Under the pieces are notes generated by a model that did no database searches, was not told where the DNA came from, and saw only the letters and a program-made list of their open reading frames with translations. DNA of 5,790 nucleotides, from positions 1 to 5,790 of the forward strand of contig NVTH01000239.1 in the NCBI GenBank assembly GCA_002401525.1. The letters are read 5' to 3'. Below, piece by piece: positions 1-5,647 of the stretch; position 1 is the stretch's first letter, and every line of letters begins with the position of its first letter. The DNA is from Moraxellaceae bacterium (lineage in GTDB: Bacteria; Pseudomonadota; Gammaproteobacteria; Pseudomonadales; UBA3067). The translations under genes and the position numbers were made by a program.

Positions 1-655
1 ATTGCAATGGTCGGTGGACTTTCCCGACAAACTAAAGCACGCGGTAGTCATCGCCTCTGCGCCGAAACTATCGGCACAGAATATTGCTTTTAATGAAGTC
101 GCGAGGCAGGCGATCTTATCCGACCCCAACTTTCACGACGGCCATTATTACTCCCACGATACCTATCCTCGACAAGGTTTAATTTTGGCGCGAATGGTAG
201 GTCATATTACTTATCTGTCCGACGACGCCATGGCCGCTAAATTTGGCCGCGACCTGCGCACCGGTCGATTTCATTTTGGTTACGACGTTGAGTTCCAGGT
301 CGAAAGCTATCTGCGTCATCAAGGGGAACGGTTTTCAGAATACTTTGACGCCAACACCTATTTAATCATGACCAAAGCATTGGATTATTTCGACCCTAGT
401 CGAGACTATGAACAAGATTTAGCAAGTACTCTAAGTCGAGCTCAGTGCGGATTTTTGGTCATGTCCTTCACCACTGACTGGCGCTTTGCTCCCGATCGAT
501 CCGAAGAAATTGTCAACGCATTAGTCAAAAGCAATAAGAACGTCTCCTACGCTAAAATTGATGCGCCGCAAGGTCACGATTCTTTTTTACTGCCCATTCC
601 CAGATACGTCGATACATTTAAAGCCTATATGAATCGAATTTCTTCACAGCTTTAA
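1..655 (+). CDS. metX: Homoserine O-succinyltransferase, MetX type (5'-truncated)
   Basis: Transfers an acyl group from acyl-CoA to the hydroxyl of L-homoserine, the committed step of methionine synthesis in the cytoplasm. The window enters an alpha/beta-hydrolase fold protein just after the nucleophile elbow (family motif GGSMGGMQALQW); the first codon here, TTG at 2-4, is the Leu of that motif and not a start, so the catalytic Ser lies outside. The visible 217 residues hold the family block [18 protein letters not shown] (fragment residues 21-38), the substrate Arg in LARM (residue 64), the catalytic Asp in TTDWRFAP (residue 159) and the catalytic His in QGHDSF (residue 192). The Asp-His spacing of 33 agrees with the family. 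Arg161, two residues after the Asp, sits at the position I recall as marking succinyl-CoA rather than acetyl-CoA users, so metXS is likely; this is inference. metW follows after 10 bases. Confidence 0.95.
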   Translation, partial: LQWSVDFPDKLKHAVVIASAPKLSAQNIAFNEVARQAILSDPNFHDGHYYSHDTYPRQGLILARMVGHITYLSDDAMAAKFGRDLRTGRFHFGYDVEFQVESYLRHQGERFSEYFDANTYLIMTKALDYFDPSRDYEQDLASTLSRAQCGFLVMSFTTDWRFAPDRSEEIVNALVKSNKNVSYAKIDAPQGHDSFLLPIPRYVDTFKAYMNRISSQL

Positions 656-657
656 GG
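654..657 (+). promoter_or_regulatory. Ribosome binding site of metW
   Basis: AAGG overlaps the metX stop codon (TAA at 653-655) and sits 8 bases before the metW ATG at 666. The overlap suggests that translation of metX and metW is coupled. Confidence 0.6.
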
Positions 658-665
658 CCAATCGA

Positions 666-1268
666 ATGCGCTCAGATTTAGAAATAATAAAACATTGGAT
701 CCAACCCAAAAGCAGCCTTTTAGATTTAGGCTGCGGTGATGGGGCATTTCTGCAGTGGCTGGGGAAGTACAAGCAAGTTCGAGGTTATGGACTAGAAATC
801 GATGCTCGCAATATTACTCAATGTATTGCAGCGGGAGTGAACGTCGTTGAGCAGGACGTTAACAAAGGCCTCAACAACTTCAATGACAATAGTTTTGATA
901 CGGTATTAATGACCCAGGCATTACAAACGGTGAATAACCCGGATCAAGTGCTGGATGAAATGTTACGAATTGGCAAAGAGGGCATTATTACCTTCCCCAA
1001 TTTTGGCTATTGGCGCACCCGGCTCTATCTACTGATGAATGGCAGAATGCCGGTTTCAAAATCATTGCCCTATACTTGGTATAACACCCCCAACATTCAC
1101 CTGTGTACATTTCGAGATTTCGAAGCCTTGTGTCATCGTAAACAAATAACCATTGTGGATTGCGCGGTGGTGGACCGAGACCATCGCAAAGGGATTGGAT
1201 CATTAGCCCTTCCCAATTTATTTGGGGAGATTGCGATTTACCGAGTGACTAATAAAGCCAATCATTGA
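666..1268 (+). CDS. metW: MetW, methyltransferase-fold partner of MetX
   Basis: MetW is a class I SAM-methyltransferase-fold protein found next to metX; genetic work in Pseudomonas-type bacteria ties it to full MetX-dependent methionine synthesis, but its exact reaction is not firmly known. The 200-residue length is normal. The SAM-binding glycine loop LLDLGCGDG is at residues 18-26, followed by the family blocks RGYGLEID, GVNVVEQDVNKGL, NSFDTVLMTQALQ, IITFPNFGYWR, GRMPVSKSLPYTWYNTPNIHLCTF and, near the C-terminus, PNLFGEIAIYR. The ATG at 666 starts the conserved MR-DLEII opening, so the start is secure. It lies 10 bases after metX with a Shine-Dalgarno site inside the metX stop, fitting a two-gene metXW operon. 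Nothing is missing or broken. Confidence 0.95.
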   Translation: MRSDLEIIKHWIQPKSSLLDLGCGDGAFLQWLGKYKQVRGYGLEIDARNITQCIAAGVNVVEQDVNKGLNNFNDNSFDTVLMTQALQTVNNPDQVLDEMLRIGKEGIITFPNFGYWRTRLYLLMNGRMPVSKSLPYTWYNTPNIHLCTFRDFEALCHRKQITIVDCAVVDRDHRKGIGSLALPNLFGEIAIYRVTNKANH

Positions 1269-1313
1269 TTCTTTCTTCAGTCCAAATACATTTTAAAAAT
1301 TGATCATCCATTT

Positions 1314-1952
1314 ATGTCAAAAATAGTTATCGCCAGCGGCAATGCCGGCAAAATCGCTGAAATAAAACACGCCCTCGAAACCAGCTCACCGCAAAGCGAT
1401 TTCGAATTAGTCTCCCAAAAAGAATTTGGGTTTCCAGAAGCCATTGAGGACGGCTTAAGTTTCGTGGAAAACGCGATCATCAAAGCACGTCATGCCGCAC
1501 AACATACCCAACTTCCCGCGCTTGCCGACGATTCGGGCATTGTAGTGGACTTTTTAAAGGGCGCTCCCGGCATTTATTCCGCGCGCTTCGCCGGTGCTGA
1601 TGCGACTGATGCAGACAATGTGGAAAAGCTATTGCATGAACTGAAAGATATTTCAAATCAACAACGATGCGCCTATTTCTATTGTGCACTGGCGTTTGTT
1701 CGCCATGCAGAAGATCCCACCCCACTCATTGCCGAAGGGATTTGGCACGGCACCATTGCGACATCACCGAGTGGTGACCAAGGATTTGGCTACGACCCTA
1801 TTTTCTATCTAGCCGATCAACAATGCTCTGCAGCAGAACTGACTAAATCAGAAAAAACTAAGATAAGCCATCGCGGCCAGGCACTCAAAAAATTCGCCAC
1901 TCTGTTTAGCCAGAGCCTTGCTAACAAAATTGACCCTGCGGTTAAACAATAG
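1314..1952 (+). CDS. rdgB: RdgB/HAM1 dITP/XTP pyrophosphatase
   Basis: Hydrolyses non-canonical purine triphosphates (dITP, ITP, XTP) to monophosphates plus pyrophosphate, keeping deaminated purines out of DNA and RNA. All family motifs are present: substrate-binding SGNAGK (residues 8-13), ALADDSGI with the general-base Asp at about residue 72, PGIYSARFAG (85-94), the base-recognition loop GFGYDPIF (157-164), and SHRGQAL (185-191) preceded by a lysine-rich stretch. At 212 residues it is slightly longer than the usual 197-200, the excess being a C-terminal tail after the last helix. It starts 45 bases after metW; that gap shows no clear promoter, terminator or good Shine-Dalgarno site. In Pseudomonas I recall a DUF4426 gene between metW and rdgB; it is absent here. 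hemW follows after 2 bases. Confidence 0.96.
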   Translation: MSKIVIASGNAGKIAEIKHALETSSPQSDFELVSQKEFGFPEAIEDGLSFVENAIIKARHAAQHTQLPALADDSGIVVDFLKGAPGIYSARFAGADATDADNVEKLLHELKDISNQQRCAYFYCALAFVRHAEDPTPLIAEGIWHGTIATSPSGDQGFGYDPIFYLADQQCSAAELTKSEKTKISHRGQALKKFATLFSQSLANKIDPAVKQ

Positions 1953-1954
1953 CG

Positions 1955-3118
1955 ATGGCTTCGATCTTACCCCCCCTCAGCTTATACATTCACATGCCGT
2001 GGTGCGTGCGAAAGTGTCCTTATTGCGATTTTAATTCCCACGAATCGAACACTGAAATCCCTAAGCAAGCTTACATCAATGCATTAATAGAAGATCTACA
2101 GCAAGATTTAAAATACGTTCAAGGCAGGAAGATCAATAGTATTTTTTTTGGCGGCGGCACCCCCAGCTTATTCTCTGGGCAGCACTACGAAACACTGCTT
2201 CGCGCCATCAAACAACAAGTCATTTTTGCCGATGACATCGAAATCACCCTGGAGGCAAATCCAGGCACAGTGGAACGAGATTTATTTTCAGAATATTATG
2301 CGGCGGGAATCAATCGGCTATCCATAGGCATACAAAGTTTTTCTGACGCTCATTTAAAAACCCTAGGCCGTATTCATAATTCGCAAAATTCCATCGAAGC
2401 AATCAACAGTGCATTCGACGCAGGTTTTAGTCAGGTCAATATCGATTTAATGCACGGCCTTCCCCAGCAAAATGTCGAACAAGCCTTAGCTGATCTTCAA
2501 CAAGCCATTGATTTTTCCCCCGCGCATTTATCTTGGTATCAACTAACCATCGAACCCAATACAGTATTTTATTCTACCCCTCCCAAACTGCCCGCCGAAG
2601 AATTACTGATAGACATTCAAACTGAAGGCCAGGCGTTACTCAAGCAGAATGGATTTCAACAATACGAAGTTTCCGCTTACGCCCAATCCAACACCTCGTC
2701 TAATACTCAATGCCGACATAATTTAAACTACTGGGAATTTGGCGACTATCTCGCCCTTGGAGCGGGGGCGCACGGCAAAATTAGTTTTGCAAACGGCGAA
2801 GTTTTTCGATACCAAAAAACCCGTCTGCCCAAACATTACCTTGATCCGAAACGAATTTATTCCAGTCAAATCGAACAAATTAATCAACAAGATCTACCGT
2901 TTGAATTTATGCTCAATGCATTGCGCTTGAATAACGGATTTAAAGAAGACTTATTTCAACAACGCACCGGTTTGGAACTACAGGTGATTGAAGCAGGGCT
3001 TGCTCGCGGGGAAGCGCTCGGCTTATTGCACCGAACGGATCATCGCATTAAAGCCACCCCCAAAGGATTACTTTTCTTAAATGATCTAATAAACCTTTTT
3101 CTTTTGCCTACGCGATGA
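1955..3118 (+). CDS. hemW: HemW, radical-SAM heme chaperone
   Basis: HemW is a HemN-like radical-SAM protein that lacks coproporphyrinogen oxidase activity and is instead a heme-binding chaperone delivering heme to membrane respiratory enzymes. The 4Fe-4S motif CxxxCxxC is at Cys17, Cys21 and Cys24, followed by Asp-Phe where true HemN has a further Cys, which separates HemW from HemN. Also seen are the SAM-binding GGGTPS (66-71), LEANPGT (99-105), GINRLSIGIQSF (118-129), DLMHGLP (164-170), QYEVSAYA (236-243) and HNLNYW (255-260), a block conserved in the HemW family, then a winged-helix HemN C-terminal domain to residue 387. Full family length. The start is 2 bases after the rdgB stop with no obvious Shine-Dalgarno site, so translation is probably coupled to rdgB. 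Older annotations would call this HemN-like or YggW. Confidence 0.95.
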   Translation: MASILPPLSLYIHMPWCVRKCPYCDFNSHESNTEIPKQAYINALIEDLQQDLKYVQGRKINSIFFGGGTPSLFSGQHYETLLRAIKQQVIFADDIEITLEANPGTVERDLFSEYYAAGINRLSIGIQSFSDAHLKTLGRIHNSQNSIEAINSAFDAGFSQVNIDLMHGLPQQNVEQALADLQQAIDFSPAHLSWYQLTIEPNTVFYSTPPKLPAEELLIDIQTEGQALLKQNGFQQYEVSAYAQSNTSSNTQCRHNLNYWEFGDYLALGAGAHGKISFANGEVFRYQKTRLPKHYLDPKRIYSSQIEQINQQDLPFEFMLNALRLNNGFKEDLFQQRTGLELQVIEAGLARGEALGLLHRTDHRIKATPKGLLFLNDLINLFLLPTR

Positions 3119-3158
3119 CGGATCTTTCAGCAGCCAAAATATTTTAGTCCGTCACGCG
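3111..3158. other. Bulged inverted repeat between convergent hemW and trmB
   Basis: TGACGGA (3116-3122) pairs with TCCGTCA (3148-3154), and after a single bulged A (3115) CGCG (3111-3114) pairs with CGCG (3155-3158), giving 11 base pairs around a 25-base loop. The loop holds the 10-base palindrome AAAATATTTT (3136-3145). Both stop codons (hemW TGA 3116-3118, trmB TGA read from 3154-3152) lie within the arms. There is no T-run on either side, so it is not a classic intrinsic terminator; a bidirectional 3'-end structure is possible but unproven. Confidence 0.4.
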
Positions 3159-3868
3159 GCTGCAGGATCTATTTTCTTATAAATTACGTCCCAAACACCG
3201 TGTCCTTTTCGGATGCCTCGACGTTCAAATTTAGTATCGATGCGATATTCCGGACGATCGCAATAATCTCCTTCAATCGCCTGATTATTTAATCCGCTGT
3301 GCCGGTTTAAGACTTTCACCACGTATTTAGCATAATCTTGCCAATCAGTGGCGACATGAATTTCACCCCCAACAACTAGCTTTTTCATCAGCAGCGCTAC
3401 AAATGAATCTTGTATTAAACGCCGCTTATGATGCTTTCTTTTATGCCAGGGATCGGGGAAAAATATTTGTACTCGCTCTAGAGACTGATCTGCAATGCAT
3501 TTTTTAAATACCTCCACCGCGTCATCGCAATAGACTTTTAAGTTTTTTAATTTTTCCTTTTCTGCTTCAGCCACCAATCGACCCACACCAGGACGATGCA
3601 CCTCAATCCCTACAAAATTAACTTCGGGCTGCTGCGTCGCAATATGCAATAAAGCGTCGCCATTGCCAAAACCAATTTCCACCACCGTGGGGCCGGTTTG
3701 ATTAAACGTTTCGATTGGATCAAGTATGCCATCCTCCAGTGAACAGCCGTAGTCCAACCAATGCTCCTCTAGCGCTTTCCCCTGGCTCTTAGTAATTCGG
3801 CCCCGCAACACAAAGGATTTAATCTCCCGTTGTGGCGGCAGGTCTGGAGAAGAATTCTTTTCAGTCAT
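3152..3868 (-). CDS. trmB: tRNA (guanine-N7-)-methyltransferase TrmB
   Basis: Methylates N7 of G46 in the variable loop of tRNAs, using SAM. The 238-residue length matches the bacterial family. Motifs in order: an N-terminal arm with FVLRGRIT and an EEHW segment (about residues 19-37); SAM loop VEIGFGNG (63-70); GIEVHRPGVG (87-96); DDAVEV (115-120); the signature FPDPWHKRKHHKRR (137-150) carrying the catalytic Asp139 and tRNA-binding basic residues; ATDWQDYA (173-180); and TKFERRG (212-218), which contributes to guanine and SAM binding. The ATG (CAT at 3866-3868) has only a poor Shine-Dalgarno site. It is the last gene of the leftward group, 67 bases after thiG; that gap holds nothing I can identify. 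It converges with hemW. Confidence 0.96.
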   Translation of the reverse strand: MTEKNSSPDLPPQREIKSFVLRGRITKSQGKALEEHWLDYGCSLEDGILDPIETFNQTGPTVVEIGFGNGDALLHIATQQPEVNFVGIEVHRPGVGRLVAEAEKEKLKNLKVYCDDAVEVFKKCIADQSLERVQIFFPDPWHKRKHHKRRLIQDSFVALLMKKLVVGGEIHVATDWQDYAKYVVKVLNRHSGLNNQAIEGDYCDRPEYRIDTKFERRGIRKGHGVWDVIYKKIDPAAA

Positions 3869-3935
3869 AATTTCAATGCAGTAAATCTAGCGTTAATAAT
3901 TTCGTGCTAACTGGTTCAGTATTACCCACAACACG

Positions 3936-4715
3936 CTAGAAAAAAGTGCCGTCAATGGGGGATGACGCACTGGCGTATAGCTTCTTCGGCATACGCCCGG
4001 CCAAAAATGCTTCGCGCCCCGCCTCAATGGCTTTCTTCATCGCTGATGCCATTAACACAGGGTTTTTAGCTTCAGCTACTGCCGTGTTCATGAGTACGCC
4101 ATCACAGCCTAGCTCCATGGCGATGGCCGCATCGGACGCAGTGCCCACCCCCGCATCAACAATAATAGGTACTTCCGCATTTTCGATAATCATACGGATG
4201 TTATAAGGGTTGCGAATTCCCAATCCGGAACCAATAGGTGCCGCGAGCGGCATCACCGCAACACAGCCCATATTTTCCAGCTCCTTCGCCACAATGGGGT
4301 CGTCGCTGGTGTAAACCATCACCTTAAAGCCATCGTCGATTAACTGCTGAGCAGCCACCAGAGTTTGTTTAACGTCAGGATAAAGAGTTCTTTTATCCCC
4401 CAGCACTTCCAATTTAACCAAGTCATGGCCATCCAAAAGCTCCCGAGCCAATTGACAAGTTCTTACCGCGTCGTCCGCCGTATAACAGCCTGCCGTATTC
4501 GGCAAAATGGTGTACTTTTTCGGGTCCAAGACTTCAAGAATATTGGGCTCACCGGGGTTTTGGCCTAAATTTGTTCTTCGCACCGCAACGGTAATAATTT
4601 CGGAACCACTGACTTCCACCGCTTCACCGGTTTGCTGTAAGTCCTGATATTTTCCTGTGCCTAACAATAACCGGGACTGGTAGGCCTTACCCGCAATAAT
4701 AAGTTGGTCTTCCAC
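3936..4715 (-). CDS. thiG: Thiazole synthase ThiG
   Basis: Makes the thiazole phosphate of thiamine from 1-deoxy-D-xylulose 5-phosphate, dehydroglycine and sulfur carried as ThiS thiocarboxylate. It is a TIM-barrel protein of 259 residues, normal for the family. Visible motifs: LLLGTGKY (16-23), TVAVRRTN (42-49), [16 protein letters not shown] (70-85), LVKLEVLGD (99-107) with the Schiff-base Lys101, VMVYTSDDP (132-140), [11 protein letters not shown] (160-170) and [16 protein letters not shown] (188-203) for phosphate binding, VLMNTAVA (207-214) and the C-terminal [12 protein letters not shown]. The start codon is GTG (CAC at 4713-4715), chosen because it gives the usual N-terminus and has a well-placed Shine-Dalgarno site. 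It lies 171 bases after thiS, unusually far for these partners. The enzyme supplying dehydroglycine (ThiO or ThiH) and ThiF are not in the window. Confidence 0.97.
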   Translation of the reverse strand: MEDQLIIAGKAYQSRLLLGTGKYQDLQQTGEAVEVSGSEIITVAVRRTNLGQNPGEPNILEVLDPKKYTILPNTAGCYTADDAVRTCQLARELLDGHDLVKLEVLGDKRTLYPDVKQTLVAAQQLIDDGFKVMVYTSDDPIVAKELENMGCVAVMPLAAPIGSGLGIRNPYNIRMIIENAEVPIIVDAGVGTASDAAIAMELGCDGVLMNTAVAEAKNPVLMASAMKKAIEAGREAFLAGRMPKKLYASASSPIDGTFF

Positions 4716-4723
4716 GCTATGAT

Positions 4724-4728
4724 TCCTG
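4724..4728 (-). promoter_or_regulatory. Ribosome binding site fixing the thiG GTG start
   Basis: On the minus strand this reads CAGGA, with AGGA ending 8 bases before the GTG at 4715-4713. It supports GTG as the true start, since no ATG lies in frame nearby with a comparable site. Confidence 0.6.
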
Positions 4729-4771
4729 TGTTGGCTTGCTATTAAAATGCTCTGCCTAAAATGTTTTCGTC

Positions 4772-4798
4772 GATGATCCCGATGAGGATAGGGACATC
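4772..4798 (-). other. Hairpin in the thiS-thiG spacer
   Basis: In the transcript direction GATGTCCC (4798-4791) pairs with GGGATCATC (4780-4772) through 8 base pairs with one bulged T, around a 10-base loop. No T-run follows, so it is unlikely to be a simple terminator. It could be an RNA processing or stability element within the operon; this is inference. Confidence 0.35.
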
Positions 4799-4821
4799 AT
4801 ACTTGCAATGAATCGCCTGAG

Positions 4822-4873
4822 CTATTCATGCGATCTATCCATGTGGCCTATCCATACCATCTATTCACGCGTC
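4822..4873. repeat. Four tandem 13-base repeats between thiS and thiG
   Basis: The units begin at 4822, 4835, 4848 and 4861, exactly 13 bases apart: CTATTCATGCGAT, CTATCCATGTGGC, CTATCCATACCAT, CTATTCACGCGTC. The first eight bases follow CTATYCAY in all four; the last five vary. A 13-base period is not a multiple of three and the spacer has no credible gene, so this is non-coding. It occupies about a third of the 171-base spacer, the rest of which holds the hairpin at 4772-4798 and the thiG ribosome binding site. Confidence 0.75.
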
Positions 4874-4886
4874 CTCGGCACCCGCC

Positions 4887-5087
4887 CTAACCGCCGCCAA
4901 TCGCCTGTACTATTTCAACACAATCCTGCGCCGCTAAAAGCGTTTGCTGATGCCGGCTTTTGGGGATTATCTGTTGATTAATTTCCACCGCATAACGCTT
5001 GCCAGTTATTTCAAGGCACGCGATCAGTTCAGAGACAGAACAGGCTTCTTCTACCTGCCGGCTTTCGCCGTTTAAAATGATTTGCAC
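4887..5087 (-). CDS. thiS: Sulfur carrier protein ThiS
   Basis: Small ubiquitin-fold (beta-grasp) protein whose C-terminal glycine is adenylated by ThiF and converted to a thiocarboxylate, the sulfur donor used by ThiG in thiazole formation. The 66 residues match the family length. Seen are the opening MQIILNGE strand and turn, the SVSELIACLEI helix region (about 17-27), RYAVEINQQIIPKSRH (31-46), the DCVEIVQAI final strand and the terminal Gly-Gly-Gly, where the last Gly-Gly pair is essential for activation. The start codon is GTG (CAC at 5085-5087), backed by a good Shine-Dalgarno site. It begins 2 bases after the DUF423 stop, so the two are probably co-translated. No TPP riboswitch is seen before it. 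Confidence 0.93.
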   Translation of the reverse strand: MQIILNGESRQVEEACSVSELIACLEITGKRYAVEINQQIIPKSRHQQTLLAAQDCVEIVQAIGGG

Positions 5088-5089
5088 TG

Positions 5090-5467
5090 TTAGGATCCTT
5101 GAGTTTTGTATACCGCGACGCTAAATAAAATCCAACCGACAATAAATGCCAAACCGCCGAAAGGAGTAATAATTCCTAACCAGCGAATGCCCAACAAGCT
5201 TACCAAATATAGGCTTCCGGAAAAAAGTACAATTCCTACGGTAAACAAACGTCCGGACCACAATAACAGACTCGATTCAAGAAATTGCGCCAACGTTAAC
5301 CCGACTAATATCAGCCCTAAACTGTGATAAAACTGATATTGCACGCCAGTCTGAAAAACCTCCAATGCATGCGCATCTAAGCGTCCTTTAAGCCCATGTG
5401 CCCCAAAAGCACCCAGCAGCACCGCAAGCCCGGCTCCAACACTGCCGAGCAACATGAATAGTTTCAT
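5090..5467 (-). CDS. DUF423 small integral membrane protein (YgdD-like)
   Basis: A 125-residue, very hydrophobic protein of the DUF423 family, related to E. coli YgdD (131 residues as I recall); its molecular function is unknown. Four likely membrane segments are visible: about residues 4-23, 47-63, 68-93 and 99-120. The family signature GAFGAHGLK (residues 19-27) follows the first segment, with a short soluble loop and then QTGVQYQFYHSLGL (39-52) leading into the second, and ITPFGGLAFI-GW in the last. The ATG (CAT at 5465-5467) is preceded by a G-rich Shine-Dalgarno site. It is the first gene after the rpoH terminator and sits 2 bases upstream of thiS, so it probably heads the DUF423-thiS-thiG-trmB transcription unit. 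The linkage is conserved in Pseudomonas-type genomes as I recall, but does not by itself imply a thiamine role. Confidence 0.9.
   Translation of the reverse strand: MKLFMLLGSVGAGLAVLLGAFGAHGLKGRLDAHALEVFQTGVQYQFYHSLGLILVGLTLAQFLESSLLLWSGRLFTVGIVLFSGSLYLVSLLGIRWLGIITPFGGLAFIVGWILFSVAVYKTQGS
5096..5100 (-). promoter_or_regulatory. Ribosome binding site of thiS
   Basis: Minus-strand AAGGA lies inside the end of the DUF423 gene and 8 bases before the thiS GTG start, which supports GTG as the start codon. Confidence 0.6.
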
Positions 5468-5472
5468 TTTCG

Positions 5473-5478
5473 CCCCCT
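5473..5478 (-). promoter_or_regulatory. Ribosome binding site of the DUF423 gene
   Basis: Minus-strand AGGGGG lies 5 bases before the ATG at 5467-5465, a strong G-rich Shine-Dalgarno site that supports this start. Confidence 0.6.
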
Positions 5479-5488
5479 AAGCATGTCC

Positions 5489-5494
5489 ATTATC
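5489..5494 (-). promoter_or_regulatory. Possible -10 element for the DUF423-thiS-thiG-trmB unit
   Basis: The minus strand reads GATAAT, one base from the sigma-70 -10 consensus, in the short space between the rpoH terminator and the DUF423 start. A good -35 is lacking: TTGTTA is upstream but only 14 bases away, and the 17-base position overlaps the terminator T-run. A weak call. Confidence 0.25.
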
Positions 5495-5512
5495 CCCTCA
5501 ATAATAAGTAAC

Positions 5513-5540
5513 AAAAAAGCCGCCTGAAAGGGCGGCTTTT
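5513..5540 (-). terminator. Intrinsic terminator of rpoH
   Basis: In the minus direction GCCGCC (5536-5531) pairs with GGCGGC (5524-5519) around a 6-base loop, followed by six T's (5518-5513). Flanking A and T runs extend the stem by up to four A-T pairs. It lies about 107 bases past the rpoH stop codon. In the + direction the stem has a GAAA loop closed by T-G and a TTTT tail, so it could act both ways, but no rightward gene reaches it. Confidence 0.9.
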
Positions 5541-5570
5541 AATTCAACAGATTTCCCCTCTTCAGGAGAT

Positions 5571-5646
5571 ACTAAATTAACAGAGGCTATTCTAAGAGAA
5601 GCTATATTAAGAAAAGCTAAAACAAGAATAACTTACATTAAGAGAA
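5571..5646. repeat. Five tandem ~15-base repeats just past the rpoH stop
   Basis: Units start at 5571, 5586, 5601, 5616 and 5631 with a 15-base period (the last carries one extra base): ACTAAATTAACAGAG, GCTATTCTAAGAGAA, GCTATATTAAGAAAA, GCTAAAACAAGAATA, ACTTACATTAAGAGAA. The rough consensus is GCTAAATTAAGAGAA. The array ends one base from the rpoH stop codon (5648-5650) and precedes the terminator, so it should form most of the rpoH 3' untranslated region. The rest of the 5468-5647 intergenic stretch holds the terminator and the DUF423 leader. Confidence 0.65.
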
Positions 5647-5647
5647 A

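Noticed and set aside
988..1203. Minus-strand open frame across metW
   Set aside because: It lies wholly opposite a conserved gene, has no recognisable family motif and no supporting ribosome binding site; it is a shadow frame.
1955..3118. Calling this gene HemN (oxygen-independent coproporphyrinogen oxidase)
   Set aside because: The residue two after the third cluster cysteine is Phe rather than Cys, and the length of 387 fits HemW, not the longer HemN.
3946..4568. Plus-strand open frames opposite thiG (3946-4206 and 4365-4568)
   Set aside because: Both are antisense to strongly conserved ThiG coding sequence and their translations show no family features.
4756..4800. Possible 14-residue small ORF on the minus strand in the thiS-thiG spacer
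   Set aside because: It has an ATG-ATG start and a TAG stop but no Shine-Dalgarno site, and its serine-rich product looks like chance; it overlaps the hairpin.
4822..4873. CRISPR array
   Set aside because: The repeated units are 13 bases and directly abutting, without unique spacers of CRISPR length and without cas genes.
4716..4886. TPP riboswitch controlling thiG or thiS
   Set aside because: I cannot find the conserved THI-box segments (CTGAGA and the later ACCTG and GATAATGCCAGCG-like blocks) in the spacer or before DUF423.
4951..5065. Direct repeat TGCCGGCTTT at 4951-4960 and 5056-5065 within thiS
   Set aside because: Both copies encode ordinary family residues (KSR and ESR) 35 codons apart; most likely coincidence of codon choice.
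5106..5327. Plus-strand open frame opposite the DUF423 gene
   Set aside because: Antisense shadow of a conserved membrane protein gene; its proline- and lysine-rich translation shows no known pattern.
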